This document shows positions 46,018 through 58,144 of a DNA stretch of 64,000 bases, piece by piece; the first letter of the stretch is position 1, and the number at the start of each line of letters is the position of its first letter. The stretch lies in assembly GCA_037893245.1 (NCBI GenBank), contig JBAIAA010000021.1, positions 1,550,001 to 1,614,000 of the forward strand, given 5' to 3'. The notes below the pieces were generated by a model. It was not told the origin of the DNA and did no database searches. It worked only from the letters and a program-made list of their open reading frames with translations. The position numbers were made by a program, and so were the translations under genes. The stretch comes from Crossaster papposus. Lineage: Eukaryota; Echinodermata; Asteroidea; Velatida; Solasteridae.

Positions 46018-46309
46018 TTAACATTTCCTTTGTTACTTTAGACGCATGTCACTGTACGTTTTGTAAACAGCAGCTGATCTAAGCACTCTTTATGAATTCG
46101 GGCCTAGATTTGTAAGTTCGATCATCAACTTTGTATGCACAGTTTAGCCTAGTTAATCGTGATCAAGGGAAAATCACCGTTTATGAATTTGGCCCGTATA
46201 GTTTAGCAAATATACACAAAAAGTGAACGAAATTACATAAGAAACCTGACTACATGCATGTAATACATGGACAAAACTTAGTCGAAATATGTTTTAAAAT
46301 ATTATGCGT

Positions 46310-46738
46310 CCGGTTTGCGCAATTGTTTTTCCTAGGAGGGTTAGGGGTAATTATCATAAATGGGCGTATCTACACCACACTGAGTGGAAGACACTTAGGT
46401 TTTTAGATTCTTACTTTCCCTTAAATTAAACTCACTCCAACAATAAAATTGGAGACCAAAAATAGTAAATGAAAAACAAGCAGATACCGAAATTCGAACC
46501 CCATTCAAACGATCAATAACCTAACCCATTATCCACTAAGCTACCGTGAGAAGTCGACAGAAGCCGTTTTTCAAAGTGTTCTAATGTACCTCTGGGCTAC
46601 GTTTAACTAGTTGAATTAGCAATAACAATGTATTAGCGTCATTGCTAATACATCGTGAGGGGTCTAGAGCCGCCCATTTATGATAATTACCCCTAACCCT
46701 CCTAGGAAAACAAATACGCGACCGGTTTAACTTAGTCG
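46310..46738. mobile_element. MITE with internal tRNA-like sequence (unit 2)
   Basis: This is the copy of 38640-39052. Here the tRNA-like box B is intact on the minus strand (GGGGTTCGAATTTCGG near 46490). Confidence 0.65.
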
Positions 46739-47826
46739 GTAGAGCATCGGACTAAAGATCACAACGTCTGCGGCCTTGCGCTATGACAAGTGGATATAAT
46801 CCCTCGCTGTATGGCTGATACCTGTAATATGCCTCCTCAACTGACCTTTCATATAGGTTTTCCCAGCCAATTTAAGCATAAATTCATTCAATTTAATACC
46901 CGTCTCATTAAATGTCGTTTGAAAATGAATGCTCCGTTGCATCAGCACTCAACAGTCAAAAGAAGTAATTCCATTTTAGCAGTTAGCATTTATTGGCCAA
47001 ATAAGATAATTCAAAAGTGATTCATGAGGTCGCAAAGATCATTAAATTTTATAAAAGCCAGCAGCAAGAGGCTTGTCAACCATTCAATGTTGTCAATATC
47101 AATCGGCAAACATTTTTCAAATGTTTATATTCAAATTCGTTTCTATGGTATATGCTTTCTGGTTTCGTATTTGCCGATATAAGGCAGATATTTTAAGAAT
47201 TCAATTGTACACTAATTCTGCGTTATATACCTTTAAGTAGAGTGATTTTTTACGAAAACTGCATGGCTGGCCGTATTCAGTATAACCAAATGTCGGCCAA
47301 ATAACTGTCGGAAAGTGTGTGAGTAGGTATAACTACAACAACGTCTAAACGTGAATGGCTAAATACCTTGGCACGTCTGAACATTGAAGGCTAAATAAAC
47401 CAATTAGAAATAAAGAAACAATTAGTAGAAATATACATATAACAGAAAAAGAAAAGGACCTGTGAAAAAACATCTACAGGAAAGAACATGTTTTGTTACA
47501 AAACTTGTTAGTTTTTATTTTGACATGGTCCAAACATTAGTAGAAATAGAGAAGAAAACCTAAAGACCAGTACAGCGCAAACGATCACAAGGCTATGCAC
47601 GGGCCCCGTTCTGCACGCGTTTCATGCTCAACAGCAATACAATAGAGCAATCATGGGTGCTTGAACGCAATGTGTCAATCATTGTGTCAAAATGTTTGTT
47701 CATATAAACAGTTCTAAATTGACTGAGTATATTATCCCGGCTTTTTACGAATCCCAAATAAAGTCGAATCGTATCCACATCATATCACTCAGTTTAGTTC
47801 GCTTCCCCGTGGACCGTTATCCTTAA
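46739..47826. other. Unit 2 right part, no gene
   Basis: It matches 39053-40195 of unit 1. Frames here are not supported as coding. Confidence 0.5.
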
Positions 47827-47963
47827 TTAATAAATACCTAGGAGAGTTCAAAGCTTCTGATTGGTCGAGACTCGATCACGTGGAGGGCATTACCACGCAG
47901 TAATTGACCGGGATTTCAAAAATTGAAGCAAATTCACCGTTTATTTCCTAAATAAAAAGGTAT
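47827..47963. mobile_element. TTAA-flanked short insertion, absent from unit 1
   Basis: Unit 1 reads ATCCTTAAGTATAAGTCC. Unit 2 has the insert between two TTAA copies (47823-47826 and 47964-47967). Its left end, ATAAATACCTAGG, matches in reverse the right end of the next insertion. Confidence 0.6.
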
Positions 47964-48189
47964 TAAGTATTAGTCCCATGAACGTAATCTTGCAATAAAC
48001 CCGATAAAAGCCAAACCTCAAAAACTAGACGATGAAGAATAGACAACTATTCCAAACCTGCATGTATCATTAATTTTGGCAACTATAATTCGTGCGTCGG
48101 CAGAATAAAAGTAACTTAAAGTCATATGCAATGGTGCAATAGCTGGCACAATGCAGGCCTGGTACGTCTGCCGGAATCTATTATTAAGG

Positions 48190-48685
48190 GAATAAAATGT
48201 GTGTTCGAAAGGTTTTAATCACTCTGTTTAATACCGCTTGGAGTCTGGGTGCTGATAATTACCCGACCAAACAAACATTTATTCCTATTCATAAATTCTT
48301 TTTTTTGTAAAATTCAGCCCAAAAAGCCCCGAAATCCCGGGAAAATGCAAGTAAATGTCTGTGTTTCGCCATTCTGTGTGTGTCAAATGACATGTTTCCG
48401 CCTCTGTCGCTCTACACAATACATGCAATAAAGCGTATTTACTATGTACCAGACTATTACTGCCATTGGCAACCTCGTTCCCAGGGTGTCGAACTGTACG
48501 CGCCCAACACTAACCCGCTCTTACTATTGGAGACGAGGTAGAGTTGGAAATAAAGTGAGCCTTGGGGACGGGTATAATGCGACATCGCGTGACAGGGTTT
48601 TGTTGCTATCGTCGTTATCGTCCGTTTAATACCGGCCACGTGACGGGCTCTTGACCAATATGAATGCCTAAACTGTCCCAGGTAT
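48190..48685. mobile_element. Second insertion absent from unit 1
   Basis: It splits the unit 1 sequence CTATTATTA|CAAATATAAGACG. The right end (TGACCAATATGAATGCC...CCCAGGTATTTAT) is an inverted relative of the 47827 insertion. Non-coding. Confidence 0.55.
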
Positions 48686-49404
48686 TTATGAATATAAGAC
48701 GAGGAAAACAAACCCATATGTGACCATAAACTGTATTATAAACAAAACATCGAAAGCGGACAAAAACAATTCATGACCACATCAATGATTACTCGCCATG
48801 GTGTGAAACTACCTGAAAACAAACCAGTACATGTACATGTATACCACACCAAATACTTGAAGAGGTTTGGACCGATTTTAGATCGATCCTATAAAACATA
48901 TTTCAGGCTAATCATTTGGGGTTTTTTTTTACGCCCGGCTTCCGTTTATTTGTCACTTTTTCGGATCGTTTTGCTTATACCCCTTCAGCACGATATGTGG
49001 CAGAGGGGTACCCCCCTCTTATCCCTATACCTTATACACACTCAACACTATTGTAACTTAACCCACCCCTCCTTGAAACCTAAAAGGAATTCCTAAGATT
49101 CCGGGAACACAATGGCCAACACAAAAGAGGGGGGGTTTTCTCTGCCACATTCGTGCTTCATATGGTTTTGCTGCTGCTAATAACCTGCCCGTGGTGGAAC
49201 GCAACATTTACAAAACAAAGAAGTACACAATGGCGCGTTCCAGCCTCAGTGGATGGCTGAACCCCCCCCCCCCCCCCCCCCCCCCTCCCCTTCTGACGCA
49301 GGAGAACGGGCCCATTGTTGTTTTAATTGTTCCTGTGCAAGAACGCCAAGGAACGCGTGCGCTAACCGGGGAACGGCATGTCATCTTAATGACGTCTCGC
49401 CTAA

Positions 49405-50377
49405 AAAACTTGACAACAAATTAACTCACAAAGCTAAAACAAATTGTGAAAGACCTAGATCTAGAAGTCTCTCTTACAGGAAAAAGAGGTTGACCTTTAA
49501 AAAATGATTTTATACAGATGATCAAGATATTTAAATCACCCGAAGATTTGTCCGCGCCATTGTTTGTATTTTGCAAATTGCATGCCCCGCTTATGTTATT
49601 TGCACATTGGCCTTTAAATGAAAAGCCTGGCGCTATTTGTATCTGCAGTGCATCGTATCGGTAATTTGTGTATCCAGTATTTGAAGACCCAGTACCCTTT
49701 TATATAGTTCTTTGTAAGGAAGCACCTCTGAGCATTTGCTAAATGTATTTGGCAAAGAGGATGTACCGTACCTGTAAATTGTATTCACCTAAAAGAGGAA
49801 GCGACTCAATTTATTTATATTTTGCAAAACAACAACAACAACAACAAACGACCACAAAAATAACAAAAAAACACACAGTGATGCCCTGCATTTGTATTGA
49901 GCTAAAAAAGTGTCAGCACCTGTGATTTATATTTGCCTTAATAAAGTGCCTCTTGGCTTTTGTATTTTGCTAAGATGGGACCAAATAGTCGTTAAATGTA
50001 TTTGCCCTAAACGAGAAATTGCCTCTTTCTATTTGTATTCTGCGAAATATCCCCACGCCTGTTAATTGCATTTGCCTTTTACGAAGTGCATCTTGTCCCT
50101 TAAGTTTGACCAAAAGGGAAGCGCTGGCAACTGTTATTTTCATTTGCCTTTAGTAATATTAACCCCTGTACTGCCCAAGGGTGGAAAAACTCAAGTGAAA
50201 AATCTAAATCATGGTGAAACAACATCAAATTTACCCTTTTATTGACGTATATTTATATACACAAATGATATTTTGGGCGAGCATCTGGATGTTGGGCACT
50301 GTATCATATTTTGTATGATACACTGGGCGGTCGGGACAATACCTTTACCACATACATATCTTTGTCAATAGTTTCCT
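49405..50377. repeat. Degenerate tandem repeats, about 80-90 bp
   Basis: From about 49550 to 50150, blocks such as TTTGTATTTTGC, AATTGTATTTGCC and AAGTGCCTCTTGG recur in order with heavy divergence. No gene. Confidence 0.5.
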
Positions 50378-50589
50378 TACATCCCAGCAGGCACACGACG
50401 TCTTTCTGACGTAATGTTATGGTTTATTTTAGTCGCGACGTCAGATTACTGAATAGTGACCAAAAGACAACGTCCGATTGGCGACAAGAATTCGACGTAA
50501 GTTTATAACGTCATATTGACGTCGTAGTATGGTTGAAAGGTCGCAACCATGATAACTAAAATGTGACCGAAAATGAACGTTAAATTTTA

Positions 50590-50960
50590 GTCAGAATTAT
50601 AACCAAATAATAACGTCATTGAGCAGACGCTATCATTTTATTGTCAGATTTTAACCATCATTTTATTACCACAAGCTGACCATAACCAAACGTCGGATTA
50701 AGGTTGGTATTATAACCAATTATTAACGTCATTGATCAGACGTTGCACAGACATCATTTTAATTTCAGTTTTTATCCATCATTTTATTACCATAAACTAA
50801 CCTTAACCAAACGTCGGATTAAGGTTGGTATTATAACCAATTATTAACGTCATTGATCAGACGTTGCACATACGTCATTTTAATGTAAGTTTTTAACCAT
50901 CATTTTATTACCACAAGCTGACCATAGCCTAACCAAACGTCTGAACCCAACGATAATTAA
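50590..50960. repeat. Left tandem array, about 121-bp unit
   Basis: Three units contain AACCAAACGTCGGATTAAGG and AACGTCATTGATCAGACGTT. A fourth, separated by about 1.1 kb of inserted sequence, is at 52095-52262. Confidence 0.85.
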
Positions 50961-52094
50961 AATGGAAGTAAAACATTTTCTTGGGCATAAACATATGTAT
51001 TCATGATACAATCAACCAATTTCCAGGTACTTTCATACACATGACCTCATTTGACCTTACTTTCGGACTGTGACACATATGTCACATTGGGCTATCCCGC
51101 ACAAAAATTGCAATGGGGTCAAAGTGAAGTATTTGTATGCTAATTTCCAACTGCAAGATACATGTATCCAAAACAGTGTAGAGGTGAACACTTTCCAGCA
51201 TTAAAACAATTCATTTCAAGTTGGGTGGGAAGGTGGAAGTGGGAAAGGGGTTGGGGGGTTGGGAAAGGGGTTTGGGAAAGGGGGGGGGCCGGGAGGGGGG
51301 AGGGGGCGGGGAAGAGGGGGGGGGGGGGACTTCAGTGTCGACATCCATTGGCTCATCCGCGCCACTGTCATCATCTGAGCTGACATCACTCTGGTTACAA
51401 TCCAATGTTTGCAACACGTCAATGACACGAAGCCTCGTTCGCGTGTGCAAGGCCATAGCACAGTATAGTCTAAAAAGTAAAAACAAACAAAAAAAACAAA
51501 GAGGGGGGGGGGGGGGGGGTCATTTATAAATTTATATTTTACACTTTTAAAACAAAGATGCAGGTTAGCTATGAACTCAAAAAGTCCAGTAACATATATA
51601 TATTTACACAACCTCCCTAGTATTATTTACGCATAGCAACGTGCAGTTGAACATGGTGTGGAGCCAAACTAGTGTGTATGGCACATTGACATTATACACA
51701 AAATATACGTAAGATCCCAAAGTGACGCCGGTGTAACATGAAAGTTCTAGCCCTTCTTACCCACCAATGATACCTGATCACCATAAATTATAAGGCTTTA
51801 TAAAACCGTTACTATCTACTGATCATTCTCATATATTATTTATGTATGGTTCTTACCTAAGAATTGTAGAAAAGAAGCATCCAAAATGGGTTTTCTTGTA
51901 GATCTGTACTTGCAACAAAACTGCCACGTTGGAAGGTCATTACCTCAGCTTATAATACACCAGCTGCCAAAACAGAGGTCGCTATTTGTGTTACATAGAT
52001 GTCACTGTGGGCCTTGGCGGTATGATTTTCTCAAAGAAAGCATTGTTTATTTGTAATGATTTTTCGAAATGTTTGTGACATATACGTCACGTGG
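50961..52094. other. Insertion inside the left array
   Basis: It has palindromic GTGACACATATGTCAC near its left end and GTGACATATACGTCAC near its right end, and G-rich low complexity at 51230-51330 and a G17 run at 51503-51519. Frames crossing these runs are glycine- or proline-rich artefacts. Confidence 0.5.
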
Positions 52095-52262
52095 GGGTCC
52101 CCAGGGTTAGGTTGGTATTATAAGCAATTATGAACGTCATTAAGCAGACGTCGCATAGACGTCATTTTAATGTAGGCTTTTAATCATCATGTTATTACCC
52201 TAAGCCAACCATAACCAAACGTCGGATTAAGGTTGTCCTAAAAACCAATTAATAACGTTGTG
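52095..52262. repeat. Displaced unit of the left tandem array
   Basis: It carries ACCATAACCAAACGTCGGATTAAGG and AACGTCATTAAGCAGACGTC, as in the units at 50590-50960. Confidence 0.8.
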
Positions 52263-52359
52263 GATGATCATGTTCGAATTAAATTTGGTTAAATTGTAAC
52301 GAATTATATACATAAAGTTTCAAACTGCTTGCTGACTAAAGTGACTTGAAATATACAAA

Positions 52360-52430
52360 TCTTAAAAGAGGGCCTGACGTTTCGATCATAACAAAATCTT
52401 TCTCAAAGGCATTGCATACGCCGCCGCGGT
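52360..52430 (-). mobile_element. Penelope-like terminal remnant
   Basis: On the minus strand, TTTGAGAAAGATTTTG then GATCGAAACGTCAGGCCC has the form of Penelope-type ends (core, hairpin, GAAACG). No coding part remains. Confidence 0.35.
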
Positions 52431-53493
52431 ACGATACGCGTACAATGTACGGCGCATGCTCAGTGCAGGCCGGCAGCAGCAGACGAAAAGTGAATCCAGT
52501 AATTTTCTTTCCCGTGTTATTTGCGGAAAGTTGGCAGCCTGCCCAAATCGCCCTTGCGGAAATACTGCATGGTGCGCGGTGCACGTTAACAACGGACCGT
52601 GTACCAGTTAAAAATTAACACATTCTTATTCACATTCAACGCGCCTTAGTAGTGGTAGTGGTACACGTACATGTACGTAAGGGGGGGGGGGGGGGTTACA
52701 AATGGAAGTTGAAACACAATCTAAATTGAAGCATTTTTCAAGAATTGTTTACAAGAGAAGAACACACTCTACATTCTAATCAATACTTCGACAAAATTTG
52801 TTATATTGTAAAGCTCTTGTGTAATTCCCCTCACACAGTGATTAACCCCCCCCCCCATACATTTTTGGTATAGGCCAAATACTTGGTTTCACTTCAATTC
52901 CAGTGTAGTACAGTGCAGTATACGTTCCACGTGCATTGTTCATGAAAAACGAAGGTGCTCTCACGTGCCATCCTGTTCTTCGACATCTTTTCAGGTAGGC
53001 CTATGTTTAATCATAGTTTAATGTTTCCTTTCTATTTAAATATTGATTATGATTTTACTAGTTGCTGGTTGTTATCTCTGGTTTAATAGAGATAATGATG
53101 ACTGCCACTGACTAACAATAGAGCAATAAACTATTTTGCTCCATGCACTAACACTAGAGTACTAACAGTACAGTTCTCCATGGCCTAACAATTTGACAGG
53201 GCGGCATTCATTCATATAGTTCATGTTTTTCCGGGAATTTCCCCTTTAACCAAAGGCTATTTTGAATAATCAAGTAGACTTCCTGTAAGTTCAGGCTTAA
53301 GAGATTAGGTTTTGTATTGGATTTTATTTGTTTGACTTTTCTAACAAAGTGAATTTTCGAGAGGATCTTTTGCATTTCTGTTGAGTTTTATCCACAAAGG
53401 AACAAGGAACAAGGCCTGCATATTTCAAGGGATTTCTCATGTTAGAAAGATTAATGGTTCTTAAGATATATCTTGTTTTTTTACTGTCCCCAG
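52431..53493. other. No recognisable gene
   Basis: The interior of the 50.4-56.2 kb element. A G15 run lies at 52681-52695 and a C run near 52846. Confidence 0.45.
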
Positions 53494-53603
53494 AGAGCGT
53501 GATGAAATCAAAAGATGTGAGCGAAAAAGATGTATATGCAGCACTGGGTCACGTCCTCAAGTATGCACCGGACAGAAAAGGAGGTGGAGGACGTCATCTT
53601 TAA
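53494..53603 (+). CDS. Possible C-terminal exon of an element-encoded protein
   Basis: A pyrimidine-rich tract and CAG acceptor (TTTTTTACTGTCCCCAG) precede an open frame, SVMKSKDVSEKDVYAALGHV then LKYAPDRKGGGGRHL and TAA. The charged, Gly/Arg-rich tail looks like a genuine protein end, possibly from the transposase of the surrounding element. No partner exon was recognised and no family can be named. Confidence 0.3.
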
Positions 53604-53717
53604 TTTTCACATTGACTCTGTACATGTCTGTTTCACATGTCCTTTTCACATAGTCTATGTACACGTCTTTTTGCTATACACTCTGTACACGTCTACGTTA
53701 TGACGTCATCACCTTAA

Positions 53718-53950
53718 CCAGTTCACGCCGGATGACGTATATAAACAAAACAATTTCCCAAAATTCAAAACGCATGACGCATAAACACGCCAAGTTCAAG
53801 TTCGGGAAAGTATGTCAGCAGCGAGCAAGCCGGAAATGCGTGGGTGTGCTTCCCGGCACTATCAGCCTGAACCCGCTTCGGATCGAGTTTAGTTAAAAAT
53901 AATCCCGCCCCTCGGCTCGACGATGTTAAAATAATCCCAGGACGAACTGG
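53718..53950. mobile_element. piggyBac-type MITE, copy 2 (inverted relative to copy 1)
   Basis: TTAA lies on both sides (53714-53717, 53951-53954). The left end is CCAGTTCACGCCGGATGACG; the interior GGAAATGCGTGGGTGTGCTT is the reverse of that in copy 1. Confidence 0.85.
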
Positions 53951-53954
53951 TTAA

Positions 53955-55499
53955 AAGGGACAACTTCACAGACCAATTTTGAACAAACCCTATGTCGATT
54001 CGATTGGGTTGAAAGGTATGCATCTAAGTCAGGAAGAATTGTATGTAAAAATTGCAATGTCATCCTGACGTAATCGTCTGATTTTTTTTTTTTTTAATTC
54101 ATTGAAATTTGCATCATCGATATTCTGTTAACGATATCTACCAAACGTAACAAGATATTTTCTTATTTCTTATTTTTAATCTTAAGTATGCAACACTAAA
54201 GGCGAAAACACTGTGCCGTTACACAAGTGCGATTTTTAATAATAATCTCATCTCTCTGTTCGTTCACACCCACAATGTCGATGTGTTTCCACTTTATTTT
54301 AATATGTCATTGTTCATCCTGTTTAGTTAGATAAGTTCACCGCACTTTAACGTCGAAAAATATACATGTACTGTTGACCAACAAACATCAAAATGTTTTT
54401 GTGTAGATTGTGTGAATGCTGACGCAACCATTATTATTGTCAGTTCTTTGGGTTAAAAAAAAAATAACCATTAACTTAAGAACTGAAATGATAGAGTACA
54501 GGTTTTGTAAATGTTTTCCTAAAAATAAAGATGATGCCATTTGGTACATGGTCACTGTGAGGTCTACGGCATAAAAAAAATACATGTACATGTAACAATT
54601 ACAAAAATAATAAGACATTCACTACATTTTTTTGTATTTATGAATAAATTTAATCCCGTAGTGCATGCTTTTAGAAAAAAACGTTGATACTGTGACGGTA
54701 TTGCCCTCGGACGACTGCCCGGTTCTGTCTCAGCCAATATCGGTGAACGGCCTAACCTATACGGCCGGAGATGCAGATCCGTTTTGGCGGAAGTATACCG
54801 CCAGGCCCGAAGAACACCACCAAATATCACCCTCACACGCTCTCACTCTCTGACAGATGGGGAAACTGGAGAATGATGGGGACCTGACACGCATCCACGT
54901 GATTACGATGATATCTTATTCGCCTACCCAGGCGTTCGGGACACTCTGTCCTACTTAGGACACATATCTAGAACTCCAGGCTTTATTATACAACAACTGT
55001 TGATTAGCGAATTACTTTATACAAATCGGTTAGCAATTAACCCGACCCACACATAAGTATGAGGCTCCCCCACGGTGACTTAGTAATGATTGGTAGGGGA
55101 TTGGATCAGGGACTCGGCGGGACTATGAATACCCACCCTCTGCACGCAACAGCTCTCTCCACTAGTCACGGTAAAACAGCTCGCGACGCTATTCGTGCAG
55201 CGGCTTTTATATGGCGCGCACAGCCAGCTGGTGCCCCCCGCACCCTGGGCAGGAGCACGCGCATTGCCGGGAGCCAGCTAAGGACTGGAGTGCGCCCTCC
55301 CGGCCACGGCATAAAACCACTAAAGACGCATTGCGTTACAATACTGTAGTATTAAACCAGGCGTCAGTTTTAGACCAATTTTGCAGTGGTTTTACCCATG
55401 TGGCCAGTGGCCGACCGACATGGGTAAAACCACTGAAATATTGGTCAATAACGACGTCTGATTGAAGGTGTTCTGACGTAATAATGACAAGCTTTCAAC
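53955..55499. other. No recognised gene; GC-rich island and hairpin
   Basis: AT-rich to 54650, then a GC-richer block at about 54690-54900 and 55060-55320 with no identifiable domain. It may be an unrecognised mobile remnant. The hairpin at 55384-55435 is listed separately. Confidence 0.45.
55384..55435. repeat. Perfect 18-bp hairpin
   Basis: Arms CAGTGGTTTTACCCATGT (55384-55401) and its exact inverse (55418-55435) enclose 16 nt. The pairing extends about 13 bp outward with two mismatches. Confidence 0.85.
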
Positions 55500-56060
55500 A
55501 ATAAAGTGGACTGTCTTCTGACGTTCTTTTGTCTATATTTGACGTCATGTTTGGGGTATTCTATACCGATGTCTAAAAGACGTTCATTTACTGACCGTCC
55601 GCCGACGTTGTTCTTTTGTCTATATTTGACGTCATGTTTGGGGTATTCTACCGACGTTCATTTACTGACCGTCCGCCGACATTGTTCCTTTGTCTATAAT
55701 TGACGTCATGTTTAGGGTATTCTACCGATGTCTAAAAGACGTTCATTTACTGACCGTCCGCCGACGTGGTTCCTTTGTCTATATTTGGCGTGATGTTCGG
55801 GGTATTCTACCGATGTCTAAAAGACGTTCATTTACTGACCGCCCGCCGACGTTGTTCCTTTGTCTATATTTGGCGTGATGTTCGGGGTATTCTATACCGA
55901 TGTCTAAAAGACGTTCATTTACTGACCGTCCGCCGACGTTGTTCTTGTGTCTGTATTTGACGTCACGTTTGGGGTATTTTACCGACGTCTAAATGACGTT
56001 CATTTACACCATTTACTGACCGTCCGACGACGTCGGATTGTGGTCGGAAAAAGACGTCGG
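55500..56060. repeat. Right tandem array, about 86-bp unit
   Basis: Six to seven units carry GACGTTCATTTACTGACCG then TCCGCCGACGTTGTTC and TATATTTGACGTCATG. One unit is shortened by about 12 bp. Confidence 0.9.
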
Positions 56061-56183
56061 ATTATGGTCTAAAAATTACGTCCTACAAACTTTCATATAG
56101 AACCATGAGCCGACCGTCATCCGACGTCGGGATTTGACGTCGATATAACGTTATTATGACCAACTTGTGCCTACTGGGATGTA

Positions 56184-57814
56184 GGATCAAGCCTAAATTG
56201 GAGGTAGGCTTTGATTTGCAATAATACTTGTTAGTTATTAAATATCCAAGAGTAGGGAGAGAGGTACGGGAGAAGAGAGGTGCGGGGACGGGGGGGGGGG
56301 GGGGGGGGAGATCCGCGACACGAGGTGGCAGATATAGAACTCCATAGTTACCTGCAAAAATACCTGTCCATAAAACCATCTAGCCTAAAAGTGAAACGGG
56401 AGCCACAATTTTTGCCACATTTTACCAGGATAGTTGAAGCATCGATTTGACGAAGAGCGGTGATTTGTTGCTTTTTAAACTTTGAAATACCTAGCTTTGT
56501 TTGCAGCGAATTCAACAGCCTCCTCAAAAGCTGAACTGTTCGTCCTTTTTCATGATTAACATTGAACACGTTTACGCCGTTAAACATACATTATTTTTTT
56601 ACAAAATAAAGTAAGCCCCTGGGGATAAGATTCTTGAACGATTTTTGTTGGTCTTGCCCGATTTGTTATTCGGGTCTTGCACGAACATTTTGGTCTTGCA
56701 TAGAAATTGTATTCTTGGTATGATAATGTTGATCTTGGATTTTAAATCTTGCAGAAAAATATTGATCTTCCAGGAAAATGTTTATCTTGGATGATAATTT
56801 GGGTCTTGCAGGACAAATGTGATCTTTAAAAAATGTGCATTAATCTTGAATGATTGTGTTTCTTTACACCCAAATTCACTTGTTGGTACTGGCACATAAA
56901 CAAAGAAAGACAGATCAGAAACGCGCGCACAAAAAGGGGGGTCAGACGCAAAACGGACACAATTTTTGTGAAATTTAAGATGATTCGCCCGAGCCAGACA
57001 ATCGTTATTTTTATTTTGTTTTGTTGTCAGGTCGGGTCGGGTCGGCTTGGAGAGTTCAGATCGGTTTCAGTTCGGATTAGGTTTATATTAACTGTTTTAT
57101 GTTTTGGGCCGGTTTGGACCGTTTTATGGAATGTTTACGGTATTTTGTTGTTTATTATGAACTACCGTTCGCTTTTAACGGTCAACTTGACCGTCTTGGA
57201 TTTGTTTTGCAGTGTGGAATAAATACAAGTGATCAGCGGCGGCGATTTCTCGTCAACGTTTGAGGGGGGGGGGGGGGGGCATAGAAAAAAGCACACGACC
57301 AATAGCAACTTTGATGCAATGATGTCACCCTTATTGTATTTGTTTAATTGTTTGTATTGTTATCAACCACGTATGAAGTACCGATCAGGTATTATACTGC
57401 TGCTATTATGTTCTTAGTAACTTCCGCGTTGTTCATAAAGTTGTGTGTACATTATACCCTGGCCCAGGATAGCTTAATTACCAGACCAGTCGTTCACCAA
57501 TAAAGAAATACGAACAAATATTGGAGATTACATACCCATCCCTGACCAATACTTTTTCGGAAGAACGCACAATCAGTTCAACTGTTATTATAGAGAGAAT
57601 TATGTAATCGGAAATTTGATATGGTACCTTTTGAGTCTCCTGAGTAAATTTTGAAAATTGGTCCTGATATGAGTTTGTTTTGGTGCAAACAAAATTGGGG
57701 CTTACGTGCCCCCCCCCCCCCCCCCCCCCCCCCGGGATCGCCGCCCATGCAAGTGATCCTGCCTTGAAGTGTGTACTTTCGTACCAACGAAGAGTGATTT
57801 GTTTTCTCTTTTAG
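56184..57814. other. Spacer and intron with degenerate repeats and G/C runs
   Basis: 56630-56850 holds a degenerate repeat of GGTCTTGC / GATCTTG motifs about 30 bp apart. G runs lie at 56290-56308 and 57264-57279 and a C25 run at 57709-57733. The pair GGCGGCGAT (57240) and its inverse (57735) suggests a short inverted-repeat element at about 57226-57760. No gene. Confidence 0.5.
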
Positions 57815-58030
57815 CGACGGTCTGCTACTTTGGCCAGGCACCAGACCCGGAATGGAATGATTCCTACCGCTGGATGATCCCGATTGAAGATCCCTGCCGA
57901 TGTACGGAGGTCATGCTCGGAGGGATGAAAATGCCGCGTACATATCGCCTGCCCTTCAGAGTGAAGTATTACGACACCATTTTGCAAAGCCGCAATACGG
58001 ACGAGATTCGAACCTGGCTGAATTGTAGTA
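57815..58030 (+). CDS. Cysteine-containing exon of the HYR-discoidin gene (copy B)
   Basis: The acceptor is TTTTCTCTTTTAG and the donor is A|GTGAGT. The exon is 216 nt, phase 1 to phase 1, fully open. It encodes TVCYFGQAPDPEWNDSYRWM, EDPCRCTEVMLGG, LPFRVKYYDTILQSR and TWLNCS. I do not recognise the domain; four cysteines and no hydrophobic segment suit an extracellular module. Its phase matches the signal-peptide exons at 37130 and 43983 and the HYR exon downstream. Confidence 0.7.
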
Positions 58031-58144
58031 GTGAGTGTTTTGTCAATGTTTTAAAACACATTTGCCGCCAGGTCATTCGATAATTGAGGAACTTTTAAAG
58101 GTACACAACTTTTAAACACCTGACCGATTATACTTGAGTTCTAG

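Larger units (their letters stand above)
44834..46252. mobile_element. MITE related to the Academ-like element (unit 2), interrupted
   Basis: It has the same TAGTCAGG/CCTGACTA ends and CAT flanks (44831-44833, 46253-46255) as the unit 1 copy. A nested insertion lies at about 45325-46196. Confidence 0.7.
42100..48740 (+). repeat. Duplicated unit 2 (carries signal-peptide exon)
   Basis: This is the direct duplicate of unit 1, longer because of later insertions at about 45325-46196, 47827-47963 and 48190-48685. Its ends, 41967-42190 and 48690-48905, are inverted repeats of each other. Confidence 0.8.
35111..49404. repeat. 14.3 kb composite bounded by long inverted repeats
   Basis: The left end (35111-35440) is the inverted match of the right end (about 48690-49404). 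Both start with TTA(A)GGCGAG(A/G)CGTCATTA, followed by CCGTTCCCC, CGCACGCGTTCCTTGGCGTT, a G or C homopolymer, GTTCAGCCATCCAC, and CAAAACGATCCGAAAA. A middle part of the right repeat (48770-48905) is missing at 35400 but present at 41967-42120. No transposase frame is visible. Whether it is one transposon or nested inverted repeats is unresolved. Confidence 0.6.
50378..56183. mobile_element. Large inverted-repeat-bounded element with two tandem arrays
   Basis: The ends are TACATCCCAGCAGGCACA and, inverted, TACATCCCAGTAGGCACA (one mismatch). Just inside each end are ACGTC-rich tandem repeats of different unit: about 121 bp on the left and about 86 bp on the right. The superfamily is not recognised. 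Several later insertions fill the interior. Confidence 0.6.

Noticed and set aside
51211-51611. Proline- or glycine-rich frames
   Set aside because: They arise from G/C homopolymer-rich low-complexity DNA.
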